From contig JBGAMU010000005.1 of assembly GCA_044222685.1 (NCBI GenBank), positions 16,568 to 80,567 on the forward strand: a stretch of 64,000 bases of DNA, written 5' to 3'. This stretch comes from JAEUPI01 sp044222685 (GTDB taxonomy: Bacteria > Pseudomonadota > Gammaproteobacteria > Burkholderiales > Burkholderiaceae_C). A program made the position numbers and the translations under genes. Shown piece after piece: positions 52,330-60,985 of the stretch. The notes beneath the pieces were generated by a model. That model had not been told where the DNA came from. It saw only the letters and a program-made list of their open reading frames with translations, and did not search any database. Position 1 is the first letter of the stretch, and each line of letters opens with the position of its first letter.

Positions 52330-52943
52330 TGCACTCCACCGTGCGGCGCACCGGGTGCGACGGGCCGGCCGGGCATCTGCAATGCGTGATCGACGAGCCG
52401 GCGCAGGCGCCGCGCGGCGTGGCGGTGCTGTGTCATCCGCATCCGCAGCACGGCGGCACGATGGACAACAAGGTGATCCAGACGCTGGCGCGCGCCTTCG
52501 TACAGCTGGGTTATCGCAGCGTGCGGTTCAACTTTCGCGGTGTCGGGCAGTCGCAGGGCGAGTGGGCCCATGGTGCCGGCGAGATCGACGACGCGCTCGC
52601 GGTGGTGGACGCGTTCCGCGAGCCGCACTTGCCGCTGGCGATGGGCGGTTTCTCGTTCGGCGGCTACGTGGCCTCGCAGGCTTCGGCGCGCCTGGCCGAC
52701 CGCGCGCCGGTGGAGCGGCTGGTGCTGGTCGGTCCGGCGACGTCGACCTTCGAGGTTGCACCGGTGCCGCCCGACACGCTGGTGATCCACGGTGAGGCCG
52801 ACGACGTGGTTCCGCTGCAGGCCACGCTCGATTGGGCGCGGCCGCAGGCCCTGCCGGTCGTGGTGCTGCCCGGCGTCGGGCATTTCTTCCATGGCCAGCT
52901 GCCGCGTCTGCGGTCGCTGGTCGCGCAGGCCTGGGCGCGCTGA
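52329..52943 (+). CDS. Alpha/beta hydrolase, COG2945-type
   Basis: A 204-residue serine hydrolase. It starts in a family-typical way with the segment VAVLCHPHPQHGGTMDNKV. The oxyanion/glycine region SVRFNFRGVGQSQG and the nucleophile GFSFGGYVA follow. The catalytic acid lies in VIHGEADDVVP and the histidine in LPGVGHFFHG. The substrate is unknown. Coupled to the ferredoxin gene upstream and 37 bases before the carboxypeptidase gene. Confidence 0.88.
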   Translation: MHSTVRRTGCDGPAGHLQCVIDEPAQAPRGVAVLCHPHPQHGGTMDNKVIQTLARAFVQLGYRSVRFNFRGVGQSQGEWAHGAGEIDDALAVVDAFREPHLPLAMGGFSFGGYVASQASARLADRAPVERLVLVGPATSTFEVAPVPPDTLVIHGEADDVVPLQATLDWARPQALPVVVLPGVGHFFHGQLPRLRSLVAQAWAR

Positions 52944-52980
52944 AATTGCGCCCGCGCCCAGACGATTCAAGGACGATCCG

Positions 52981-54129
52981 ATGACCAAGAAATGGATCGC
53001 GGCGCTGTGCGCTGCGCTGGTTTCGCTGGCTCATGCCCAGGCACCGCAGCCACCGGAGATCGCTGCGCGCAACTATGTGCTGCTCGACCTGAATGCCGAC
53101 CAGGTGCTGGCTGAACGCGAGGCCGACGCTCAGGTCGACCCCGCGTCGTTGACCAAGCTGATGACGGCCTATCTGGTCTTCAACGCGTTGAAGGACAAGA
53201 AGCTCACCCTCGAACAGATGCTGCCCGTCTCGGTGCGTGCGTGGAGCGAACGCAAGGGCGGCGGTTCGCTGATGTTCATCGACCCGAAGATGACGCCCAA
53301 GGTCGACGAGTTGCTGAAGGGCATGATCGCTGTCTCGGGCAACGACGCCGCGGTCGCACTGGCCGAGGGCGTCGGCGGCACGCTCGACGGCTTTGTGGCC
53401 ATGATGAACCAGCAGGCGCAGGCCTGGGGCCTGAAGCACACGCAATTCAAGAACGTCACCGGCCTTACGGAGGCCGGCCACTACAGCAGCGCGCGCGACG
53501 TGGCCACCATCGCCGCCCACATCATCCGGGACCACCCCGACTACTACGCCTACTACTCGATCCGCAACTACGCCTTCAACAACATCAAGCAGGACAACCG
53601 CAACATGCTGCTCGGGCGTGACCCCACGGTCGACGGCATGAAGACCGGCTACACCGAGACCGCGGGCTACTGCCTGGTGGCCAGCGCGCAGCGAGAATTT
53701 CCCAACGGCAAGCGGCGCCTGCTGTCGGTGGTGCTTGGCACCGCGTCGCGCGAGGCGCGTGCCACCGAGAGCCAGAAGCTGTTGAACTGGGGCTACACCG
53801 CGTGGGACGTGGTTCGGCTGTTCGAGACCGCCAAGCCGGCCGTGCGCGTGCCGGTGTGGAAGGGCGCCCAGGGCGAGGCCTCGCTCGGAGCGGCCACGTC
53901 GTTGTTCGTCGCCGTGCCGCGTGGCGAAGGTGACAAGCTGAAGACGGTGATCGAACGCACCGACCCGTTGGTCGCGCCGCTCGCCAAGGGCCAGCGTGTG
54001 GGCAGCATCAAGGTCACCTCTGCCGGTGGGGCACCGCTCACCACGGTGCCGCTGGTGGTGCAGGAGGCCGTACCGGAGGCAGGGTTGTTCGGCCGGGCCT
54101 GGGACTCGTTGCGACTGTGGATCAAGTAG
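52981..54129 (+). CDS. dacA: D-alanyl-D-alanine carboxypeptidase (PBP5/6-like)
   Basis: A 382-residue periplasmic penicillin-binding protein that trims terminal D-Ala from peptidoglycan pentapeptides. The signal peptide is MTKKWIAALCAALVSLAHAQ. The active site is Ser56-Leu-Thr-Lys59, with Ser119-Gly-Asn121 and Lys221-Thr-Gly223. A C-terminal beta domain follows and an amphipathic anchor ends the protein (AWDSLRLWIK). Start ATG 52981 gives the signal peptide directly. The neighbour Dat-like enzyme could use the D-alanine released; gene order dac-dat-DUF493-lipB-lipA is common in Burkholderiales. Confidence 0.95.
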   Translation: MTKKWIAALCAALVSLAHAQAPQPPEIAARNYVLLDLNADQVLAEREADAQVDPASLTKLMTAYLVFNALKDKKLTLEQMLPVSVRAWSERKGGGSLMFIDPKMTPKVDELLKGMIAVSGNDAAVALAEGVGGTLDGFVAMMNQQAQAWGLKHTQFKNVTGLTEAGHYSSARDVATIAAHIIRDHPDYYAYYSIRNYAFNNIKQDNRNMLLGRDPTVDGMKTGYTETAGYCLVASAQREFPNGKRRLLSVVLGTASREARATESQKLLNWGYTAWDVVRLFETAKPAVRVPVWKGAQGEASLGAATSLFVAVPRGEGDKLKTVIERTDPLVAPLAKGQRVGSIKVTSAGGAPLTTVPLVVQEAVPEAGLFGRAWDSLRLWIK

Positions 54130-54191
54130 CAGGGCGTCGAACTGGGCTAAGCTCGACATCCATCACGCCGCGAGGCCACGACGAGGCCACC

Positions 54192-55067
54192 ATGACGAGC
54201 TTGCCGGACACCCTTTGCCACCTGAACGGGCAGATGCTGCCGCTGAACGAGGCCAAGGTCTCGGTGCTCGACCGCGGCTTCATCTTCGGTGATGGCGTCT
54301 ACGAGGTCATTCCTGTCTACGGTCGCCGGCTGTTCCGCTTCGACGAGCACATGGCGCGATTGGCGCGCAGCCTGGACAAGCTGCGTATTCCCAACCCGCA
54401 CGGGCGCGAGGGTTGGCTCGGGCTGGCGCGTGAACTGGTCGCCGCGCAGCCGGCGGCCGATCAGCTGGTCTACATCGAGGTCACACGGGGTGTGGCCATG
54501 CGCGACCACGTGATGCCGGCGGGCCTCAAGCCCACGGTGTTCGTCATGACCAACCCGATGCGCCCGCCCACCGCGGAACAGCGCCACCATGGCGTCGCCT
54601 GCGTCACCGCACGCGACTTCCGCTGGGAGCGCGGCGACATCAAGAGCGTCTCGCTGCTTGGCAACGTGATGGCGCGTCAGATCTCGGCCGACCATGGTGC
54701 GCTGGAGACGGTGATGTTCCGCGACGGCTGGCTCACCGAAGCGTCCGGCAGCAACGTCTGGATCGTCCACGAAGGTGCACTGCTCGGCCCGCCCCGCAGC
54801 GACCTGGTGCTCGAGGGCATTCGGGTCGAACTGTTGCGCGAGCTGTGCGAGGAAGAGCGCATTGCCTACAACCTGCGCCCGATCTCAGAAGACGACGTAC
54901 GCGCCGCCGACGAGGTGCTGTTGAGCTCAGCCACCAAGGAAGTGCTGCCGGTGACCAAGCTCGATGGCGACGCTGTCGGCCACGGCGCGCTTCGCGGCAA
55001 ACCGGGGCCGGTGTACGGGCGTCTCTACGAGGCCTATCAGCGGGCCAAGGTGGCGCAGTCGATCTAG
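54192..55067 (+). CDS. dat: D-amino acid aminotransferase
   Basis: A 291-residue PLP enzyme of fold type IV that transaminates D-alanine with 2-oxoglutarate. VLDRGFIFGDGVYEVIPVY is the family start motif. The PLP lysine is Lys151 in GDIKSVSLLGNVMARQ, and EASGSNVWIV is conserved. Branched-chain aminotransferase or aminodeoxychorismate lyase are alternatives from fold alone. ATG 54192 is chosen; the frame is open earlier within dacA. It follows the carboxypeptidase gene by 62 bases. Confidence 0.9.
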   Translation: MTSLPDTLCHLNGQMLPLNEAKVSVLDRGFIFGDGVYEVIPVYGRRLFRFDEHMARLARSLDKLRIPNPHGREGWLGLARELVAAQPAADQLVYIEVTRGVAMRDHVMPAGLKPTVFVMTNPMRPPTAEQRHHGVACVTARDFRWERGDIKSVSLLGNVMARQISADHGALETVMFRDGWLTEASGSNVWIVHEGALLGPPRSDLVLEGIRVELLRELCEEERIAYNLRPISEDDVRAADEVLLSSATKEVLPVTKLDGDAVGHGALRGKPGPVYGRLYEAYQRAKVAQSI

Positions 55068-55081
55068 GTTGCACGCCGGCG

Positions 55082-55357
55082 ATGGATACGACACCCGAGC
55101 CGCCGTCGCTGATCGAGTACCCGAGCGCGTTCCCGATCAAGGTGATGGGGGCGCAGGTCGAAGGCTTCGTCGAGGCGATCGTCGACATCGCTCGCCGCTT
55201 CGATCCCGCCTTCGATGCCGGCGCGGTGGAGTTGCGGCCGAGCCGGAGTGGCAACTACCTCGGCATCACGATCACCGTGACCGCCACCAGTCGCGCGCAG
55301 CTCGACGAGCTGTACCGCACGCTGTCGACGCACCCGATGGTCAAGGTCGTGCTGTAG
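55082..55357 (+). CDS. DUF493/YbeD family protein
   Basis: A 91-residue ACT-like small protein. The segment LIEYPSAFPIKVMGAQVEGF and the C-terminus LYRTLSTHPMVKVVL match the YbeD family. YbeD-type proteins often lie between dacA and lipB, as here; the suggested role is a regulator of lipoate metabolism, not proven. The ATG is 15 bases after the dat stop. It lies in a long open frame whose 5' part is a shadow. Confidence 0.9.
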   Translation: MDTTPEPPSLIEYPSAFPIKVMGAQVEGFVEAIVDIARRFDPAFDAGAVELRPSRSGNYLGITITVTATSRAQLDELYRTLSTHPMVKVVL

Positions 55358-55387
55358 CCGGCGGACGCGGCGGCGAGCGCAGCGAAC

Positions 55388-56053
55388 ATGAAGATCGCCG
55401 ACCTGGGTCGACGCGAGTACCTGCCCACGCTGCAGGCGATGCAGGCCTTTACCCGTGGACGCGGTGCGCAGACGCCGGACGAACTGTGGCTTGTCGAGCA
55501 CCCGCCTGTCTTCACGCAGGGTCTTGCGGGTCGGGCCGAACACGTCCTGCGGCCAGGCGGCATCCCGGTGGTGCAGACCGACCGGGGTGGGCAGATCACC
55601 TATCACGGGCCCGGCCAGGTGGTGGCCTATCCGCTGGTCGACATGCGGCCGCTCGGCATCTACGTCAAGGAGTTCGTCTTCCGACTCGAGCGCGCCGTGC
55701 TCGACGTCTTGTCCGCGCACGGCGTGGTGGGGCACCGGGTGTCGGGCGCGCCGGGCATCTACGTACGGCTCGACGATCCGGCCGGACATGCCCGGCTTTC
55801 GGTGGCGCCTGCCAGTGCCGGTTTCGGCGGGCTCGGCAAGATCGCGGCGTTGGGCCTGAAGGTCAGCAATCACTGCTGCTATCACGGCGTGGCGCTGAAC
55901 GTGGCGATGGATCTGGATCCCTTTGTCCGCATCAACCCTTGCGGTTACGCCGGGCTGAGGACGATCGATCTGGCTACACTGGGTGTGCACGTCTCGCGTG
56001 ACGCCGTCGCGCGACAGCTGGCGGTCCGGCTCAGCGAACTGTTGGCGCCTTGA
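55388..56053 (+). CDS. lipB: Octanoyl-(acyl carrier protein):protein octanoyltransferase
   Basis: A 221-residue enzyme that moves octanoyl from acyl carrier protein to lipoyl domains. Motifs are GGQITYHGPGQVVAYPL, Lys151 in GKIAALGLKVS, and Cys185 in INPCGYAGL, the catalytic Lys/Cys pair. About 18 residues (129-148) are inserted before GLGKIAALG compared with E. coli. It precedes lipA by 25 bases, so octanoylation and sulfur insertion are expressed together. Confidence 0.96.
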   Translation: MKIADLGRREYLPTLQAMQAFTRGRGAQTPDELWLVEHPPVFTQGLAGRAEHVLRPGGIPVVQTDRGGQITYHGPGQVVAYPLVDMRPLGIYVKEFVFRLERAVLDVLSAHGVVGHRVSGAPGIYVRLDDPAGHARLSVAPASAGFGGLGKIAALGLKVSNHCCYHGVALNVAMDLDPFVRINPCGYAGLRTIDLATLGVHVSRDAVARQLAVRLSELLAP

Positions 56054-56078
56054 CGCATTCGCCCTTGATGAGCCCGCG

Positions 56079-57068
56079 ATGACCCCACCCGAATCGGAAT
56101 CGACCTCCAGCACGGCGCGTTACGACCCGTCGGCCAAGCAGAAGTCGCAGGCCAAGACAGAACGCATCCCGATCAAGGTGGTGGCCGCGCCGCCGTTGAA
56201 GAAGCCCGACTGGATCCGTGTCAGGGCGGGTTCGCCGAGCACGCGCTTCTACGAGATCAAGCAGGTGCTGCGCGAGCACAAGCTGCATACCGTGTGTGAG
56301 GAAGCATCGTGCCCGAACATCGGCGAGTGCTTCGGCCACGGCACGGCCACCTTCATGATCATGGGCGACAAGTGCACGCGGCGCTGCCCGTTCTGTGACG
56401 TCGGCCATGGTCGCCCGGATCCGCTGGACGGCGACGAGCCGGTGAACCTGGCGCGGACGATCGCCGCCCTGAAACTCAAGTACGTGGTGATCACCAGCGT
56501 AGACCGTGATGACCTGCGCGACGGCGGGGCGGGGCATTTCGTCGAGTGCATCCGACGTGTGCGCGAGCTGTCGCCGCAGACACGCATCGAGATCCTGACG
56601 CCCGACTTTCGTGGTCGGCTCGATCGCGCGCTCGACATCCTGAAGGCCGCGCCGCCCGATGTGATGAACCACAATCTGGAGACGGTGCCGCGTCTGTACA
56701 AGCAGGCGCGACCCGGCTCCGACTACGCGTTCTCGTTGAATCTGCTCAAGCAGTTCAAGGCGCATTGCCCCGACGTGCCCACGAAGAGCGGTCTGATGGT
56801 GGGCCTTGGCGAGACCGATGAAGAGATCGTCGAGGTGATGGGCGACATGCGGGCGCACGGCATCGACATGCTGACCATCGGCCAATACCTCGCCCCATCG
56901 GGACACCACCTGCCGGTGCTGCGCTATGTGCACCCTGACGCCTTTCGCGCTTTTGAGCAGAAGGCGCGCGAGATGGGCTTCTCGCACGCGGCGGTCGGCG
57001 CGCTGGTGCGCTCGAGTTACCACGCCGACCAGCAGGCGGCGTCGGCCGGTGTGTCCAACGCTGTCTGA
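56079..57068 (+). CDS. lipA: Lipoyl synthase
   Basis: A 329-residue radical SAM enzyme that inserts two sulfurs into octanoyl chains. Two [4Fe-4S] sets are seen: Cys73-x4-Cys78-x5-Cys84 (CEEASCPNIGEC) and the radical SAM Cys99-x3-Cys103-x2-Cys106 (CTRRCPFC). The C-terminal RSSYHA serine that ligates the auxiliary cluster is present. ATG 56079 is the start; ATG 56068 is out of frame. Sits directly after lipB. Confidence 0.97.
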   Translation: MTPPESESTSSTARYDPSAKQKSQAKTERIPIKVVAAPPLKKPDWIRVRAGSPSTRFYEIKQVLREHKLHTVCEEASCPNIGECFGHGTATFMIMGDKCTRRCPFCDVGHGRPDPLDGDEPVNLARTIAALKLKYVVITSVDRDDLRDGGAGHFVECIRRVRELSPQTRIEILTPDFRGRLDRALDILKAAPPDVMNHNLETVPRLYKQARPGSDYAFSLNLLKQFKAHCPDVPTKSGLMVGLGETDEEIVEVMGDMRAHGIDMLTIGQYLAPSGHHLPVLRYVHPDAFRAFEQKAREMGFSHAAVGALVRSSYHADQQAASAGVSNAV

Positions 57069-57096
57069 CGAACGATCGGCGGATCGAAAGCACCAG

Positions 57097-57777
57097 ATGA
57101 AGCGTCGACAACTCGTGTTGTGTCTGCCCGGCCTCGGCATCTTCGCCTCGGAGTGCGCCGTGTCGGCCGACCTGTTGAGCCAGGCCGACGCCGCCAGCGG
57201 CATCCGTGCGGCGCTCGAGCGCGGTGCCGTGTCGGCAGTCGGTCTTCTCGGCAAGACCGATGGATTCCTCGGCAATCCCAAGGTCCGCATTCCGCTACCG
57301 GGCTTTCTCGAGGACGCGTCGCGCTTGCTCAAGGCGGTGGGCCAGCAAAAGCGCATCGACGAGCTTGTCACCTCGATGAACCGCGCGGCCGAAATGGCGG
57401 TGCCGCAGGCCAAGCCGATCCTGTTGCAGGCTGCCAAGGCGGTGACGGCGGACGACGCCGTGCGCATCGTGCGCGGCAGCGATACCTCGGTGACCGACTA
57501 CTTCGCCGGCAAGACGCGGTCTTCGCTGACCGAGAAGTTCCTGCCGATCGTGACTCGCTCGACCGAACGCGTGGCCCTGGCGGACAAGTACAACGCGGTG
57601 GCCAGCCGTGCCAGCAAGTTCGGATTCGTCAAGGACGAGGACGCCAACCTGCAGCGCTATGTCACCGGCAAGGCACTCGACGGCCTGTACCTGATGATCG
57701 GCGAAGAGGAGCGAAAGATCCGCCGTGATCCCGTCGGCACCGGCAGCGCACTGCTGCGCAAAGTGTTCGGCCTGTAG
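57097..57777 (+). CDS. DUF4197 family protein, probably exported
   Basis: A 226-residue protein with a probable signal peptide (MKRRQLVLCLPGLGIFASECAVSA). The body begins ASGIRAALERGAVSAVGLLGKTDGFLGNPKVRIPLPGFLEDA, the hallmark of DUF4197. It continues TRSSLTEKFLPIVTRST and a C-terminal VGTGSALLRKVFGL. The function is unknown; the likely location is periplasmic. Start ATG 57097 follows the lipA stop by 28 bases. It converges on the next gene with 8 bases between. Confidence 0.88.
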   Translation: MKRRQLVLCLPGLGIFASECAVSADLLSQADAASGIRAALERGAVSAVGLLGKTDGFLGNPKVRIPLPGFLEDASRLLKAVGQQKRIDELVTSMNRAAEMAVPQAKPILLQAAKAVTADDAVRIVRGSDTSVTDYFAGKTRSSLTEKFLPIVTRSTERVALADKYNAVASRASKFGFVKDEDANLQRYVTGKALDGLYLMIGEEERKIRRDPVGTGSALLRKVFGL

Positions 57778-57785
57778 GCCTGCCC

Positions 57786-59051
57786 TTAGTGGCCGCGTGC
57801 CAGTTCGAACATCAGCGCTGACGGCAGCGAACTCAGGATCGCATCGCGACCGACGCGGGCCATCGACGTGCCGCCGAAGCTCGAGACTTCGAATGCTTCG
57901 CCCTGCTCGGTGATTTCGATCCACGCCGGCGGATCACCCAGCCGGGACACGTCGTCGCGGAAGCGCTCCAGACTGCGATCGTAGGCGGCGGCCTCGTAGA
58001 TGATGGCGTGAGGCAGCCCCTGCTGACAGAACTCGAGCGCGGCCTCGATCGAGGTGACGAAGTCGAGCATCAGGCCCATGTGCGCGACCGCCTGGCGGAT
58101 CTGATTGCGCACGTCGCGGCGCGTCGCGATCACCAGCACGTGGCTCCCCGACAGGGGCCGCGAGTCGCCGGACAGCGCGAACGCGCTGTCGATCTCGATC
58201 GCACTGGCGCCCTCCAGGCTGTCGTTGGCGGTGTGGGGAAACTCAACCGTCAGGGTCGTCGCGGCAGCGGTGTCGACACGCTCCAGGGGCAACTGCATCG
58301 TCACGGCCAGATGCTCGAGCAGGCACCAGGCCAGACAGTCGAGCGCACCGATGCGCGCATGAGGCGCGGCTGTGTCGCGCGCCGGCGCGTCGACCAGGGC
58401 CGCCGCCTGGTCAGCGGGCAGATGGCCGAAGGTGCAGGTGAAACGAGCGTGCACGGGCCATGTCTTCATATCGAGCCGAAACTCGACGGGCGTACGCGCG
58501 TGACGCAGACTCCAGTCGAGCACCGCGTGCATGAATGCAGACAGCAGCGACGCGTCGACGATGATTTCAGCGGGCCGCAGTATCTGCTTGACACCGATCC
58601 CCCGCGCTGCAAGGTCTTCAGCGCGTTGTGACAGCACGTCGCGCAGCACCTGCGCCAGGCTCACCGTTTCGTGCTGTTGCTGGATGCCGCCTTGCGCCAG
58701 GCGCGTGATCTGTTGGCCGACCATGCTGGCGCGGCGGGCCAGCTCCAGCTCGTCGTGAAGCGCCTGCAGTCCGTGCCGATCGATCTGGCCCGTCGCCTGC
58801 AGGGCCCGCACGCGGTCCAGCGCCATCGTCAGCGGCGATGCCACCTCGACTCCGATCTGGCAAGCAACCTGCCAGCCGAGATCGGCGCCGGCCGAAGCGC
58901 AGGATGCGCTGGAGTTGGCGACTGCGTGCGACCCGACAGGTCTGATCTCGGAAAGGTCCATGGGGCGGCTCGCGCTTGGAAAGAGAGTGAATTCGGTGGC
59001 AATCGACGACGTCGGCATCGTGGAGGCGATCACGAACGAGGTCGATCCCAT
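57786..59051 (-). CDS. Degenerate histidine kinase with pseudo-receiver domain
   Basis: About 421 residues. The first half has two long helices (ASPLTMALDRVRAL and ALHDELELARRASMVGQQITRLAQGG) like a kinase dimerisation domain, but no phospho-acceptor His-Glu/Asp. An ATPase-like region follows: VDASLLSAFMHAVLDWSLRHA looks like the N-box with its key Asn replaced by Trp, and no DxGxG box is visible. The C-terminal 120 residues resemble a receiver, yet the acidic pair and phospho-Asp are missing (HVLVIATRRD, AIIYEAA). It likely acts as a binding scaffold or sensor, not a kinase. The start is uncertain: ATGs at 59075, 59051 and 58961 are possible; 59051 follows GAGGA. Confidence 0.6.
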   Translation of the reverse strand: MGSTSFVIASTMPTSSIATEFTLFPSASRPMDLSEIRPVGSHAVANSSASCASAGADLGWQVACQIGVEVASPLTMALDRVRALQATGQIDRHGLQALHDELELARRASMVGQQITRLAQGGIQQQHETVSLAQVLRDVLSQRAEDLAARGIGVKQILRPAEIIVDASLLSAFMHAVLDWSLRHARTPVEFRLDMKTWPVHARFTCTFGHLPADQAAALVDAPARDTAAPHARIGALDCLAWCLLEHLAVTMQLPLERVDTAAATTLTVEFPHTANDSLEGASAIEIDSAFALSGDSRPLSGSHVLVIATRRDVRNQIRQAVAHMGLMLDFVTSIEAALEFCQQGLPHAIIYEAAAYDRSLERFRDDVSRLGDPPAWIEITEQGEAFEVSSFGGTSMARVGRDAILSSLPSALMFELARGH

Positions 59052-59082
59052 GTGCGCGGGGTCCTCTGTAACCACATCTTGC

Positions 59083-59104
59083 GGCCGTGATTTGCATCAC
59101 GGCC
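59083..59104. promoter_or_regulatory. Perfect inverted repeat in divergent gap
   Basis: GGCCGTGAT (59083-59091) and ATCACGGCC (59096-59104) are separated by TTGC. This nine-base perfect inverted repeat lies in the 90-base gap between the degenerate kinase and the secreted protein gene. It could be an operator for either gene or a transcript hairpin; no regulator gene is adjacent. Confidence 0.5.
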
Positions 59105-59141
59105 TGGAGAGCGCGGAGCCCGTCGCGATAATGCGGCCCGC

Positions 59142-59660
59142 ATGAGATGCCCGTCGAAGACTCTGGTGCTCGTGGGCCTGCTCTGGGCCTGCGCTCCCGC
59201 GCTCGATTGGCGGCAGGTGAGCCTGGGCGATTCGCAGATCAACGCGTCGTTTCCATGTCGGCCATCGAATGCGCAGCGTGACCTCGACTTGGGGGGGCGG
59301 CGCATCACGATGTCCCTGCATGCATGCACCGCGTCCGACATGACCTTCGCATTGGCGATGGCGGACGTCGGCGACGTGCGCTCCGTCGCGCCGGCCTTGG
59401 GCGCACTGAGAGCGGCGGCGGTACGGAATCTGGCCGCTCGCATCGATTCCGACGGGCCGGCAAATGTACCGGGGATGACGCCCAACAGCGAGGCGCGGCG
59501 CCTGCAGCTCTCGGGACAGTTGCCGGACGGCAAGCCCGTCATCGAGCACGTGGTCGTCTTCGCGCGGGGCTCTCGCGTGTATCAGCTGACACTCGTCGGG
59601 GCACAGCCCGCGGTCGACGCAGTTCAGGTCTTCTTCGACGGTGTCCGGCTGACACCATGA
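59142..59660 (+). CDS. Small secreted protein of unknown function
   Basis: A 172-residue protein I do not recognise. The N-terminus MRCPSKTLVLVGLLWACAPALDW is a likely signal peptide; LWAC is close to, but not quite, a lipobox, so a lipoprotein is possible. Mature segments include SASFPCRP-like INASFPCRPS, a Thr/Ser-rich strand region and VFFDGVRLTP. Two cysteines (FPCRPS, HACTAS) may form a disulfide. It is divergent from the degenerate kinase and followed 55 bases later by an MFS transporter. Confidence 0.6.
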   Translation: MRCPSKTLVLVGLLWACAPALDWRQVSLGDSQINASFPCRPSNAQRDLDLGGRRITMSLHACTASDMTFALAMADVGDVRSVAPALGALRAAAVRNLAARIDSDGPANVPGMTPNSEARRLQLSGQLPDGKPVIEHVVVFARGSRVYQLTLVGAQPAVDAVQVFFDGVRLTP

Positions 59661-59715
59661 CGGATCGCGTGCGGCAGGTCATGCGGTCTTCCACCGCAAC
59701 TGAGCGGCCCGGCGC

Positions 59716-60960
59716 ATGAGCGGGGCCGAGACGGGGCGTGTCGGCCACCGTGTCGCGGTGCTGTTCTCCGCTTTCGCCTTCGGCTACTTCCTGTCGGCGC
59801 TGCTGAGAGCGATCGTCGCGACGCTGGCGCCCGTCTTCGCGGCGGAGCTGTCGCTCAGCGCCGGGCAGCTGGGGCTGCTCGCGGGCGCGTATTTCCTGGG
59901 ATTCGCCGTGATGCAGCTGCCGCTGGGGGCGGCGTTGGACCGCTTCGGTCCGCGACGGGTTCTGTGCGTGATGCTGACCCTTGCCGTCGCGGGCTGCTTG
60001 GCCTTTGCCGCCGCGCGGACGTTCCCGCAGTTGATCGTTGCGCGCCTGCTGATAGGCGTGGGCGTCGCGGCCAGCCTGATGGCGCCGTTGACGGCCTTTG
60101 CGCGGCTGCTCGCGCCAGCACTCCAGCTTCGATTGAACTCTTGGATGCTGATGACCGGTTCGCTCGGCATGGTGGCGTCCACGCTGCCTGTACAGGTCTT
60201 GCTGCCGATCATCGGATGGCGCGGCCTCTTTGCGTCGATTGCGCTGCTGCTCCTGCTGGCGGCGGCCGGCATCGCCGTTGCCGCTCCGCGCCGGCTGACA
60301 TCGCCCGTGGCGGCCGGCGACAGACTCGACTACCTCGCCATCGTGCGCCACCCGGCATTCATTCGGGCACTGCCGCTCGGGTTCTTCACCTATGGCGGAC
60401 TGATCGCCATGCAGTCGCTTTGGGCAGGCCCCTGGCTCACGCAGGTGGCGGGGCAGTCCGCACGGGAGGCGGCGCAGGGCTTGTTCTTCATCAACCTCAG
60501 CATGCTGCTGTCGTTTCTTTGCTGGGGCGCAGCGATGCCCAGGCTCGTGCGCGCGGGTCTGACCGCTGAGCGACTGATTCGGCTCGGTTGGCCACTGGGG
60601 GTGCTGGTCATGGCAGGAGCGCTCGCATTCGGCCCGCGTGCCGGGGCTGTGTGGTGGACGCTCTGGTGTGTGGCGACCAGTGTGGTCACGCTCAGTCAGC
60701 CCGCGGTGGCACAGGCCTTCCCGGTGGCAGCGGTCGGGCGTGCGCTGTCCGCCTTCAACCTGGTGATCTTTCTTGGCGTATTCATCAATCAGTGGGGAAT
60801 CGGATTGATGATCGACGCGCTGTCCGCGCTTGGCTGGGATATGACCGACCGCTTCAGGGCCGCATTTGCGGTGCACCTGCTTGGCATGACGGCCAGTGGT
60901 GTCTGGTTCTGGCGCGGCTTTGCACCCCATCGGATCGAAGGTGCTCCGACGCATCGATAA
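59716..60960 (+). CDS. MFS transporter
   Basis: A 414-residue major facilitator superfamily permease with twelve predicted helices. The conserved loop-2/3 motif is ALDRFGPRRVLCV, and helix 1 begins VAVLFSAFAFGYFLSALLRAIVATLAP. The substrate is unknown; such CynX/NarK-like proteins move organic anions or small metabolites. It stands 25 bases upstream of the PTS genes and may be co-transcribed with them. Confidence 0.88.
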   Translation: MSGAETGRVGHRVAVLFSAFAFGYFLSALLRAIVATLAPVFAAELSLSAGQLGLLAGAYFLGFAVMQLPLGAALDRFGPRRVLCVMLTLAVAGCLAFAAARTFPQLIVARLLIGVGVAASLMAPLTAFARLLAPALQLRLNSWMLMTGSLGMVASTLPVQVLLPIIGWRGLFASIALLLLLAAAGIAVAAPRRLTSPVAAGDRLDYLAIVRHPAFIRALPLGFFTYGGLIAMQSLWAGPWLTQVAGQSAREAAQGLFFINLSMLLSFLCWGAAMPRLVRAGLTAERLIRLGWPLGVLVMAGALAFGPRAGAVWWTLWCVATSVVTLSQPAVAQAFPVAAVGRALSAFNLVIFLGVFINQWGIGLMIDALSALGWDMTDRFRAAFAVHLLGMTASGVWFWRGFAPHRIEGAPTHR

Positions 60961-60985
60961 TGGCTGAAGATCCTGTAGCTGCTCT

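Noticed and set aside
55775..55835. The insertion in LipB as a disruption
   Set aside because: Frame and both catalytic residues are intact; similar insertions are, from memory, usual in Burkholderiales LipB.
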